The notes under the pieces are model-generated. The model did not search any database. It was not told the DNA's origin and saw nothing but the letters and a program-made list of their open reading frames with translations. This document shows positions 54,360 through 64,000 of a stretch of DNA of 64,000 nucleotides, one piece after another. How positions within the stretch are numbered: position 1 is the stretch's first letter; each line of letters begins with the position of its first letter. Both the position numbers and the translations under genes were made by a program. Origin of the DNA: Shinisaurus crocodilurus (lineage: Eukaryota; Chordata; Lepidosauria; Squamata; Shinisauridae); NCBI GenBank assembly GCA_021292165.1, contig CM037880.1:211248942-211312941 (forward strand). The letters run 5' to 3'.

Positions 54360-55650
54360 AGAGCGCTGCTATGGCAGGGGCATTGTGTGGGAATTCAAAA
54401 TGGCAGATAAACCCAGTGCTGTAGGCTTGCTATGTGAGCCAGCGCTTCTGGCGTACCCAAGTTGCCATACCTCCCTTGTTTGTGAGGTAACTGGAGAAGG
54501 AGCCCATAGTGGAGGGAAGCGTTGCTTGTTTTTAAAATGCATTTATGTTCCTGAAAACAAAGACATGCCTTATTCTGTGTCTAAGCAGCACTTCTCCCTC
54601 AGATACAAAGAAAAAACCAAATGCACCTTTGAAAAGCTGACCTACATATGTGAATGCAAAAAAAGAAAAGAAAAAAGAGGGAAATCTAGAACGGCACCTG
54701 CTAAGGAACTTGAGCTGTTGTTTTCACTGCAATACTTGTGCCAAAGTATTAGCTTTGATAACAAGCCTTTTTCATCTCTTCCAATCCCCTTTTTTTCCAC
54801 CCTCCCTCCCCATCCTGTTTTAAAAGTCAAAGAATAAAGGCAGAAATTTTGAGGTCTGACTTATTAAAAGCTCTTAACTTCCTTTTTTTTCAGTGTTTCA
54901 GGAAAACTCATTCGGAGATAAAAGTCTATCATCAGAGAATGAGAATTACAGCGGACTTAATCGATTCTGATATAATCAGATCTCTTTTTTAGCTCTCTTC
55001 CTCTTCTTTTTTTTCTAATCCTGCCAGGCTTCTATTAAAAACCCGGCAGCATAAGGTACATTGTGCTGAATGCAATGGCAAATGAGAAACTTTATCTTCA
55101 AACCTCCCTTTGTCTACAAACCTCTGAAGGGAATCGGAGGTCATTGGCGATGGGTGGAAAAAATTGTTCCCAGATGAGCAGAATATTTTCCCCTCCCTCC
55201 GTTTGACCAATATGAGAATTGTGAATGTAAAGAACCAGTGAAGCTCTGTGTGCGCACATATGCATGTGTGCCTGTGTGCGTGTGTGTGTGTGTGTGTCTT
55301 AAACTGCTGTTTGCAAACCATTACTTATCCATGCACAAGTGGAAAAATAAATGGTTTTCCTAGCGTAACAGACAGTCTGACAGATTTATATTAGATGGCG
55401 AGATGAAGCCGACTCTACAGATACCGGTTAGGAGCAACCCAAAATGTCAGCAAACCAACATATCTCTTTACACTGGGCAATTTTTTATATATCGCAAGCA
55501 CACACATACATTATCGCTAAACACAAATAGCATGTTCAATCTGTCGGGGGCAGATTCTGACTTGATTTCTTCTGGCCTCCCAAAACACTATACAGGCAAG
55601 AGAATATTCAGAACCATATACTGGTACCCAATGGCCCTGAATGCATTTGC
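54360..55650. other. No gene; unique-looking AT-rich sequence and (GT)n
   Basis: (GT)n at 55268-55298. The stretch 54890-54990 lacks any repeat signature. A 191-codon frame ending at 54837 has no recognised motif and lysine-rich low-complexity ends. Confidence 0.35.
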
Positions 55651-55654
55651 CCCG

Positions 55655-55840
55655 CAATTATTTTATTCATTCATTCATTCATTCATTCAAAGCATTTTTA
55701 TCCCGCTCCTCAGCCAAAAAGGCTCTCAGAGCAGTTTATGTGCAATCAGTAAAACAAGACGGTCCCTGCCTGCAGGCTGACAATCTAAAAAAAGATCTGA
55801 CACACAAGGAAAAGAGGGTGGGGAGGGAAGAGGGGGGAAA
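55655..55840 (-). mobile_element. (ATTC)n plus L2-like LINE 3' end
   Basis: ATTCATTC run, TTTTTATCCCGCTCCTCAGCC, ACGGTCCCTGCCTGCAGGCT, AATCTAAAAAAAGATCTGAC; parallels 44078-44240. Confidence 0.55.
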
Positions 55841-56157
55841 AAGTAAGAGAGCAATCCTATGGCCCCTAGACAGCATCTGGGGTGCCATAGGATGCCACAG
55901 ATCTCTTCCTCCATGTCGGTAGACAATGCTACAAGCATGGAGGAGGAGATCCGATCATGGATCTTCCTTCCCCCATGTAGTGGAAAAAGCCGGAAGACCA
56001 TTGTGATCTCAAGGAGACAGTGGTGTATGACCATTGCTGTACCTGTGTCTGGGTCTCTGTTGTATGAAACATACATGCTCTTTGTGTCTTTGGTAGGCCT
56101 GAAGTCACTATTGATCATATTTAGCGTGCAATACCAGTGAGCTCATAATGTTTAGTG

Positions 56158-56690
56158 TGTTATGAGATGATTCCCACTTAGAGTCTGTCCTTGGACAGGT
56201 TTACACTTGGCAAGGATGTTAGTTGATGATTAGAAGCACTTCAGTTATCCGTAGACCAGACTCCCATGGCACCTGATTACTTAGGTAAGCGGGGGCTTAT
56301 CAACCAGAAGGGTCGAGAGGACCTGGGAACTGAGTGACTCCAGATGGTTTTCATGGTCAACTTGAAAGGATTGCTTATAGTTATATAGTCTGGGAAACTG
56401 GTATGGAAGTGTCTATCGAGACAAAACACCTTAATCTTGCCCCGTTTACTGGGACCAGGTGTGATTATCATAAAACCTATATAAGATTAGGGAATCCTTA
56501 GGAGGGATGAACCTCGACACAGACCTAGCTATGCAGAAGGTGCTGTTTGCCGGCCAAGGAGTCCATCCATTGCCGTTTCTTTGAGGGGTTCCCGACAACA
56601 GAAGGGACGCAAGCATTGTGCTCTGCATCTACCTCGCTGCTATAATCTCTTTTCTGTGGTTTGCTAATAAAGCTTTTCAACCTTCACCCA
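56158..56690 (+). mobile_element. Solo LTR with TATA box and AATAAA
   Basis: Starts TGTTATGAG and ends TTCACCCA. Flanks TTAGTG (56152-56157) and TAAGTG (56691-56696) match at 5 of 6. CCTATATAAG (56477-56486) is a TATA box; AATAAAGC (56666) is a polyadenylation signal unusually close to the 3' edge. 533 bp. No internal genes. Confidence 0.6.
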
Positions 56691-56699
56691 TAAGTGTGC

Positions 56700-58090
56700 T
56701 CATTGTCTCTGGATCCTAAAAAGGACCGCTGCCTTTGGCAGACCACCCCACCCCCTCCCAGCCGCTGTGGAAACCTTTTCTCATGAGGTTGCAAGTGTGA
56801 CCTCGTAAGAGAAGTCAGACAGGGAGAAAAGGGGACATGCTGGTGGGCAGGGGGGAGACCCGGTTGGGCCAGTCCTCTCCCCACCCACTGAAAGATGAAT
56901 TGGCTAGACAGGCTCAGAGGATTATTTTAAACAGAGGAACTCCTCTAGCCCTGCCTGGCTCTTGCTGGCAGGGCATAGGATAGGAGGAAGCCACCGAACT
57001 TGGAGCCCTCTGTCTATCAGGAGCAGAACCCTGATAGGGGTGTACCCCAAGTCATCTTTCAGCAGGGCTGGTGGAATGGCCCCGCTTCGTCTCTCCTCTC
57101 CCTCTGTACAGCCTGCTGGAATGGCTGCTGGATGGCAACTAATGTAGAGGAAATCTTGAACTGGACCACTCCGATGCAAAAGAGATTCATCAGAGAGCAG
57201 TGATAGGCTTCCGGTCCAGGATATGCAGGAAAAATCAGCCTCATTGTAAGGAAATCAATTTAGAGATTTGCCCTCTGGATCCAAGTCAACCCGCATTTCC
57301 ACAGCAGACTCTGTTTTCAGTGTTCAAGAGTACAACTTGCCTACCTTTAGTCCAGCCATCTTTTCTGTCTGCTTATCTCCCCATAGAAAGAAATGGGGTT
57401 GCCAGCTATGGTGAGAGCCCTTGTGCACATCGGTGTGCTTGTTGGACATCTGCCTAGCCACAGCTGGAAACAAAATGCTGATGAAAAACGGACCTTTGAT
57501 CCAATCCAGCAAGGTAATTCTCATGTCCTTATCATGTGCAGCCAGAAGCCGGCAGGCCACAAAATCTATTCATATGTGACTGGAGTGTCAACGACAGCTA
57601 TTTCCACATGACTGACTGCCACACCACTCCGGTAAGATCTATAGAAAGAAACTACATGGGTCAGGTAACTGACGTGGTTACTTCCGACACCGATGTCTCC
57701 ACTGGGAGTCAGTGACACTGGCGTGGAAAGGAACCATCGGTTACCCATGGATCTCTTCTCACCAGACCACTGGGCGATAGAATGCCATATGAGATTCAAT
57801 GTAAGCACAAAGCGATGCATATTAGTGCAAGTAATGTTCTAAAGTAAAGATGGAAAAACACTTTTGAGAATAGCTGGATTTTATCTTTTCAAAAATGGAG
57901 GTTCCAACGTTTTTTTTTCCCTTTCTGGCTCCCAGGGGCAGCTGCAGCTCATTCCTGTAACCATCACGAGACAAGCACAGGCTAAATTGAATGCCTGCAG
58001 AACCTTCCTCCCACATTTCATCTTGGGACTCTGAGCATGCAGACAATGTGACATTGTAAGTGTTTGGTGTTGGTTATTTTTTGTATTGTT
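56700..58090. other. No gene recognised
   Basis: 57058-57130 shares GCAGGGCTGGTGGAATGGCC and CAGCCTGCTGGAATGG with 44255-44330, so an unknown dispersed repeat is present. The remainder is unassigned. Confidence 0.35.
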
Positions 58091-58095
58091 ATGTT

Positions 58096-58264
58096 TCATA
58101 GATTTCATAGATCTATAGAGTTGGAAGGAGCCTACAAGGCTATCGAGTCCAACCCCCTGCTCAATGCAGGAAACTAGAGGAGGGGTCTCCCATCCAAGTA
58201 ATAACCAGGCCTGACCCGGCTTAGCTTTCCACACTCAGACAAGCTGAGCCAGCGTTAGCCACAG
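58096..58264 (-). mobile_element. 5S rRNA-headed SINE with CR1 tail, copy 4
   Basis: TTTCATAGATTTCATAGATC, AGCCTACAAGGCTATCGAG, complement of the 5S promoter block and GAGCCAGCGTTAGCCACAGG. Longest 5' head with copy 3. Confidence 0.87.
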
Positions 58265-58317
58265 GTTTACTGTATCTGTTATTTGTCCCGCCCTTTGGTG
58301 TAAGGGGCATTATAAAT

Positions 58318-58320
58318 AAA

Positions 58321-58361
<41 letters not shown>

Positions 58362-58375
58362 CATCATCATCATCA
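58318..58375. repeat. (ATT)n-(ATC)n microsatellite
   Basis: About 14 ATT units followed by ATC units. Confidence 0.97.
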
Positions 58376-58429
58376 GCTTTCCTCCCCTCCCCTATCCTCC
58401 CCCCCCATACTGCTTTTAATAACAACTTT

Positions 58430-58562
58430 CCTGATGAGGAGAGCTGGAGGTCTTGAAAGCTTTCACATTGTTTTGTGATCTTTCAGTTGGCTGAATAAAG
58501 GTATTACATTAATACAGATTTTGGCATTTTAGTTACAGCCAACACAGCTACCTTTGCTTTTT
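58430..58562 (+). repeat. Dispersed repeat, GAAAGCTTTCAC...CAACACAGCTACC
   Basis: The order AGAGCTGGAGGTCTTGAAAG, TTTGTGATCTTTCAGTTGG, CTGAATAAAGGTATTAC, CCAACACAGCTACC recalls an old repeat found widely in amniote genomes. I am not certain of its class. Confidence 0.5.
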
Positions 58563-58564
58563 AT

Positions 58565-60240
58565 AATAGGACAAATAATTTCAGCTCACACACATTACAT
58601 ACATATGCTTAATATTAAGCATGGTAGCAGCAGGACAGAGCAACCAGCATCTTTCCAGGTTCCCCAAATCTTTGGGGACGTTTCTAAGTCAGCAGTTCAT
58701 TTATGACCCTGATGGTTGAGAGATTTGCAGCAAACTGCAATTAAACATTCAAAAAGAGCTAATGTATTAAAAGTGAGCTGTGTTTATATAGCCATGTTTT
58801 AGGCTTCATTTGATTTTTTTTTAAAAAAAAATTACTGTGTATGTGAAAACCTGCCCCCCTCCCCTTTCACTCAACGCTGCTGACCAATGCAAAATGTGAA
58901 TTGTTCAAGCAATTTACAGCAATCAGTGCTTAATGGATATATACCACCTCAACCCATCTATTAATTTATAATTTTGCTACATCTAATGCCAGAAGAAAAA
59001 GCTCACTCCCTCTCTGATGGCTTTAACTGTGTAGGATACTCTCGGCTAATTATTCTTCTAATGATCATTCAAGGGGCAAACAAAAGGAAGGCCCAGCCTT
59101 AGGCTGCAATCCTATACAAATCTCCACTCCTTTTGCCTTCAGCCCCACTCGCCACTGGAATGTGGGCCCTGAGAACTTCTCTAAAATTGAATTTGGCCCT
59201 TGGGGGGGAAAGAAGTTCCCCACCCCTGTGCTAGAGGCACGGAAACCCTGAGCAACAGTGGTCACATCATGCTATCCCTGGGGTGGGCAACATTTTTGCC
59301 CTGAGGACCTCATGAGGTGATAGTCTGTGCACACACACATGCACACGCACACACACTTTAACCTCCTCCCCCCCCCACTGGCCGCCAATGCCGCCAAACA
59401 GGCGGCACACGTGGTCCTCGATTTTGGCTCACTGGAGAGGGGCGGCTGTAGCATCACCTGCCCCAGTGATCTCGATGCAACTAAAATGGCCGTTCCCATA
59501 CTGCTTTGCAGCTCAGGAACAGCAATCTTTCCCCTGCTGTCCAGCTGATGGCTGTGAATAAATGAAATGAAATAAATGAACCGCCCAGAGAGCATTGGCT
59601 AATGGGTGGTATAGAGATGTAATCAGTGAAGTGAAAATGTGGTGGGTCTCTCCAGGGCTTGGCCACAGGGAGAGCAGCCCTGGGTCAAATGCAGCCAGCA
59701 GGTTGCCCGACGATGCTCTATCCACAGCATGAGCAATGATCTGGCCCCACACCTTCCAGTGCCTGGGCTACGTCAACTGACTGGACTTCCCATGCTGTTT
59801 TCCCCAGACTGGCACTGCCCTCCCAAATATCTCTGGGAGCTGCCCTGAGACTGCAGAGCTGAGGAGAGGTGCTGACACTGGGATGATGTACCCCTGGCCT
59901 TTCAGGAAGAACACTGTGGTATTAGGGGCAAAAATGGGCCATGGTCTAGACAGGACAAGGGTGAGCCATGGTCTAGACAGGACAAGGGTGAGCCATTTTA
60001 GAGTTTGTTATGGCCTGCTATCTGTCTCAGGTTCCTCCGAGGCAGCAGAACTATTGTCATGGGTTGTGTGAGTGTGAGAAGTAACTGGCTTGCAACAATA
60101 ACACCACTGAAATGGCAAGATGGAAGACCGGCCTGAGTTGGATGAGACGAGGTGTCCTAAGCCGAAGGTCAGAGACTGTGCATTATTCTGAGCAGATCCT
60201 GCCCCTCCTTCACCTGACACCCCCATATCTCTCTCCAACT
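58565..60240. other. No gene; tandem 27-bp duplication at 59938-59991
   Basis: GCCATGGTCTAGACAGGACA... is present twice in tandem (59938-59964, 59965-59991). Family D end at 59110-59235 (GTTCCCCACCCCTG). Plus-strand LINE-like tail at 59537-59640 (ACCGCCCAGAGAGCATTGGC). (CA)n-like run at 59330-59355. Confidence 0.45.
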
Positions 60241-60256
60241 GAACAACCATGTAGAG

Positions 60257-60322
60257 CAGTGCTGGGGCATGCTGGGAGTTGTAGGCCAAAAACATCTGGG
60301 GACCCAAGGTTGGAGAACACTG
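60257..60322. mobile_element. hAT foldback MITE reduced to one arm
   Basis: Starts CAGTG then jumps to CTGGGGCATGCTGGGAGTTG and ends GGAGAACACTG. Flanks ATGTAGAG (60249-60256) and CTCTAGAG (60323-60330) match at 6 of 8. One arm of the GTGTTCTCC subfamily has been deleted except its last five bases. Confidence 0.85.
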
Positions 60323-60425
60323 CTCTAGAGGATCCCACAAGGGTCTCAAACCAATAGTAGAACAATGGGAAGGGCCTTGAGATGAGAGGAGGGTTGGGAA
60401 GAAAAAGGCTGTGTTGGAGGGCTTT

Positions 60426-61780
60426 TGTCAGGGGCCCGGTCCTGCAATCACGCATTCTAGCACTCTGACACGAGAGACTCCAAATCAGTGAGATCCTTTT
60501 ATTACAGCAAATCCCACGGCATAAACTTAACGGTTATAGTCTTCAGAAATCATATAGCTGATGGCGTTTTGCTACAGGCTCTTGAAATTGTTCTACATCA
60601 AGGTAGGGGGCTAGAATGTCTCTTAAGGACCAAATTCCCCAACATTCCACCCCAAGGGAAGGATCGGTGCCAATCCCTAATGCTCCTCAGACGAAGAAAG
60701 GATTGGAGCCAATTCTAGGTGCTCCTGAGATAAGGGAAGGGATCTTAGAAACAGGCCTGACTTACCCACACACCCCCATAGAGAGCGGAACCAACCTTGC
60801 CACTGAGTTGGAACCTCTGGGGTGCCGTACGTCTTGGCCTTAGGATCTGAAAAACTCTTAGCTGCTCCTCTGACAGGGGAAGGATCAGAGCCCTATTGCT
60901 CCTGCGACAAGGGAAGGGAATCTAGAAGACCTGAACCAGCATGCACACCTCCACAGAGGTCAAAACCAACCCTGCCACTTCAGTTGGCCCCTCTGGATAC
61001 TGTGCGTCCAGGCCTCTCGACAATCAGGGTCCAGAACAAGATCAGACTTGAGCCTCACACAGGGATTCCAACATCTAAAGATCCCAGCCTTGGAATCTCT
61101 ATGCGACATGGGTCGAGGCATAGGAAAGTCCAGAAGTCAGGAAATAGCCCCAAGCCAGCCGGGCTCTGGGCTCCTCGATGAAGACGCATCTATAGCCACA
61201 AGAGTGCACAATCTATGAAAAGTATGACAGTCCAAGGAGAAGAAAGCCCAAATTAGGTAGAGTCCATGCACAGAGTGCTCCCAATAGCTCAGTCGGTGAT
61301 AGATCCAAACAGAAGAATGCAGACAGGGAAGATGAGAGAGATGTTCCTAGCAAAGGCTCTGGATGCTAAGCACTGACTTAAAAGCAAAGGTGTGGTCATC
61401 TTAACCCTCCTTCCAAACCACTAATTGACAAGGGAACTGCCCATCCATAGGCTCCTATCCCACCTGGGTGTTTCCCTTTTACCCTTCAGGGGTGAGGCTT
61501 CAACCAGAGTGGCACCTCTGCAAACCACCCCTTCCCCTCACCTGAAATTCCCAGAGAAGGCTGCCAGCTCTTATCTCTGCAAGGTCGAAGTTGCAGCTGG
61601 ACAGGGGAAACAAGTCGACTCCCGCCTGCTTTCTCCTGAGAATGCTGACAGTAATAAGCTCACACTGGTCTTGACATTCCACAGACTGACTAGGCCCCAA
61701 ACCCTTCCAAACTATTACACTGACCAGTTTCTAGTTATGAACTAGAAGGCCCACTGTCTTACTGACACTGCACCCCCACA
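60426..61780 (-). mobile_element. Solo LTR, 1.36 kb, with internal tandem repeat
   Basis: TGTCAGGGG...ACCCCCACA flanked by perfect 5-bp GCTTT (60421-60425, 61781-61785). On the minus strand, AATAAAAGG at about 60500 is the polyadenylation signal near the 3' edge, as expected. U3 holds a diverged repeat: GGGAAGGATC blocks at 60656 and 60877, and GCTCCT...AAGGGAAGGGAATC blocks at about 60720 and 60898. No internal genes remain. Confidence 0.7.
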
Positions 61781-61825
61781 GCTTTGGGTTCCTGTCTTGA
61801 CACCTTGGCATGGATCCCAACTCAT

Positions 61826-61992
61826 AAGAGCATAAGAAGAGCCCTGCTGGATCAGACGAAGGGTCCATCTAGTCCAGCATTCTGTTCACACAGTGGCCAA
61901 CCAGCTGCCCATGGGATCCCACAAGCAGGACATGAGTGCAACAGCACCGTCCCACCCATGTTCCCCAGCAACTGGAGTACATAGGCATACAA
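61826..61992 (-). mobile_element. CR1 3' end fragment
   Basis: CATAAGAGCATAAGAAGAGC start, GATCAGACGAAGGGTCCATC, ending at GTACATAGGCATACAAC. Same subfamily and truncation point as 18265-18432. Confidence 0.88.
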
Positions 61993-62581
61993 CTTGAGTT
62001 GTACTGCTTCCATGGCATCTTGCTAGCATTAGGTAATGAAATCTGTTTTCTTGTATGAGTGTGTGAGCTGTCTTCCCTTCCTTAGGTATACAAGTCCCCT
62101 TCGAACAGCCTTCTAAACTGTTTGCCTGTCGTAGTGGCTCTGTCTCAATAAACTGTTTAGCCTTTATTTTGGTTTTCTGTGTGACTCTCCTCCAGAAAAC
62201 AGGATTGATTTTGCTGCCTCTGGCTGTCAGGAACTGGCCATTCCTGTTAGACTACAGGTAGTAGTTAGGAGTAGCATAGCTGCCTACTCCTCACTCTGCA
62301 AGAGCAGCTTTTAACAATGGCTAGGGGAAAACCAACCTGGCTGTATCCACCGTCCAGTGAACATGTAGTAGCCGCTCTTCCCTCCCCGTTGCCTTTTCCT
62401 CTTGGATCACTTCTATAAGACCGTGAGACTGTGGCCCGGGCAGAGACCATCTTCTCTTGTAATAGCTGTACAGTGCTTAGAAAATGTTAGGCACTTCATA
62501 AGTGTCAATAAATAAATAAAACCCATGCCATGTGTCTTTCATTGTGCCACATTTTTAGAACACTTGAACATCAACACAATG

Positions 62582-62618
<37 letters not shown>

Positions 62619-63035
62619 TACTACTACTACTACTACTACTGTTCTGCATGTAAGTGAGAGACATATTGAAGACCAAGTGATCCGAACAAGCAAGGCGGAG
62701 ACTCTCAGATTCTCCGTGGTTGGCTTGTTTCCCTCGTCTTTTAACTAAAACGCAATCACGACAAGGTGTCACTCCAGTGAAAATATGAGCATATGTACGA
62801 AATTGATTTAGTATGTGCTGGAGGGACATTAATCCAACTCCAAATTTTCACTGTGGAGACATAACCCAATAAATTTTAGCTGCTCTTTAATACCAGGGTC
62901 ACACATTATATGGCTTCTCTCTTATTTTGTAAAGATAACGTTACTAGTGAGGAGACACTATTCATAACTTAAGACCAGTCATTTCCAGAAATAACTAAAA
63001 CTTCCAGTTATTTCCATGTCGGAAAAGAATAACCA
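61993..63035. other. No gene; (ATT)n-(ACT)n at 62583-62641
   Basis: Apart from the microsatellite, which yields Ile/Thr and Ser/Asn frames, nothing recognised. 62140-62165 has CTCAATAAACTG, an isolated AATAAA. Confidence 0.45.
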
Positions 63036-63037
63036 TT

Positions 63038-63175
63038 TATAGGGCTGCAAACTTTAATTGCTTAATCGGTCAGATTAGTCAATTTAAAAAAAAACTTTTA
63101 ATTGACCAGAAAGGTATCCCCAATTAATTGGGTAACCTTTTAAAAATTGTTTTTAATATAAGTACCTGTACAAGC
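63038..63175. mobile_element. Possible hAT element, GGGCTGCAA end
   Basis: AGGGCTGCAAACTTTAATTG, CTTAATCGGTCAGATTAG and AATTGACCAGAAAGG resemble the left part of a vertebrate hAT family with TTAATCG words. The right end was not located. Confidence 0.4.
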
Positions 63176-63179
63176 TACC

Positions 63180-64000
63180 AGTGGCAGAACCATCTCAGAA
63201 GAGGCATCCCCCCTCCACCCTCATTGCCTCTAATCCATTTAGAGAGCGATCCTATGCCCCCTAGACATCATCTGGGGGGGGGGGGCATAGGATAATTCAG
63301 ATTCCCAGATGCAAGGCTAGAAACAGAGCTCTGACCTCAGAGCTGGGAATCCAAGGTCCAATTCCCCCTTCCCCCCTCCCAAAGCTGGAGCAGAAAGAAC
63401 CAGAACAAAATGAAGTCATTGTAGCTTAACAAAACTATCAGCAATGTACAGGTGGGTGAGGTATTAATGCTGGAAAGTTATTTTTAGTTTGGCAAAAACT
63501 GAAGCGCTGACAAGAAAATACACCGGGTATGTCGACTTAAGGATATTTGTGCTCAATTTGACATCTGTTGTTTACAGCATGTGTTGAGTGAATTATCTTC
63601 TGTGTGTAATTGTGCCTTCTTGTGAAACTGACTGACTAGCCTCTTCTGGCATCACCTAGCTTCTACTTTGCCCCACACAACACAGCTGATCTCAATATTA
63701 TTAATTTTTTATGCTTACAATGAAAGATTTCCCCCACGTGTTAATAAGCCCATCCTTGAAAAGCCCATCCTTTGCAATATGTTAGATAGCAAAATGGTAC
63801 AATGTGATTTCTTCTAAACTCTTCTCTGTGGTTTGTCCCTCAGAAATTATATTCAAAGATATACCACCCCTCCATGTGGCTATCAAGGTCAACAGCCATT
63901 GATACAGCGCTCCCCACGTAATGTGTCTAATCTCCTGTAAAAGCCATCTAGGCTATTGGGCCAACGCCACATCTTACAGCCTAAAGTAGTTATGGGCTAG
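63180..64000. other. No gene; dispersed repeat at 63238-63360
   Basis: GAGCGATCCTATGCCCCCTAG and GACCTCAGAGCTGGGAATCC correspond to words at 55848-55890 and 4886-4935. The rest is unassigned; 63890-64000 resembles a CR1 segment (GTAAAAGCCATCTAGGCTAT) but weakly. Confidence 0.4.

Noticed and set aside
54262..54837. 191-codon frame as a host gene
   Set aside because: No recognised motif, lysine-rich low-complexity tract, overlaps LTR-like sequence at its start, no splice partners.
62539..62829. Ser/Asn-run protein
   Set aside because: Translation of (ATT)n-(ACT)n on the minus strand; no conserved flanking sequence.

Overview
The window reads as a vertebrate nuclear intergenic region, almost certainly from a squamate reptile (lizard or snake). 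The diagnosis rests on several diverged copies of a tRNA-derived Sauria-type SINE, on many CR1 and L2 LINE relics, some L1, abundant hAT and Tigger-like miniature transposons (MITEs), and long simple repeats. I found no host protein-coding gene, no exon chain with splice signals, no tRNA or rRNA gene and no CRISPR array. Nearly every open reading frame here is chance or a decayed transposon frame. The only recognisable protein similarity is to retrotransposon proteins: CR1 ORF1/ORF2, L2 ORF2, L1 ORF2 and one further LINE with a C-terminal zinc finger.

Layout. 0-9 kb: L2 end, a perfect 54-bp palindrome, several hAT MITEs, an inverted SINE, a LINE fragment at 6.4-7.2 kb and an L1 fragment. 9-13 kb: one long minus-strand CR1 (about 3.7 kb) carrying reverse transcriptase, endonuclease and esterase remnants and split by a solo LTR. 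13-28 kb: hAT foldbacks, L1 and L2 ends, Tigger-like MITEs nested inside TAGGGATG-ended elements, a solo LTR holding two younger insertions, and CR1/L2 pieces. 28-36 kb: tandem hAT MITEs that share one target site, a CR1 split by an unexplained 0.8-kb block, and a GC-rich foldback element. 36-46 kb: 5S rRNA/CR1 composite SINEs, a second GC-rich foldback inside L2, a SINE interrupted twice, a large GATA-type satellite, and L2 and CR1 nests. 46-51 kb: a hAT element with GAGTC subterminal repeats, a CR1 interrupted three or more times, and a solo LTR. 51-64 kb: sparser, with two more LTR candidates, SINEs, microsatellites and long stretches I cannot assign.

The informative content is a layered insertion history. 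For many elements both target-site duplications can be read: 8 bp for hAT elements, TA for the Tigger-like ones, 4-6 bp for LTRs. This gives exact boundaries and relative ages. The most unusual items are the 5S rRNA/CR1 chimeric SINE, two hAT MITEs stacked on one target, GC-rich foldback elements that imitate CpG islands, and the GAGTC-repeat hAT element.
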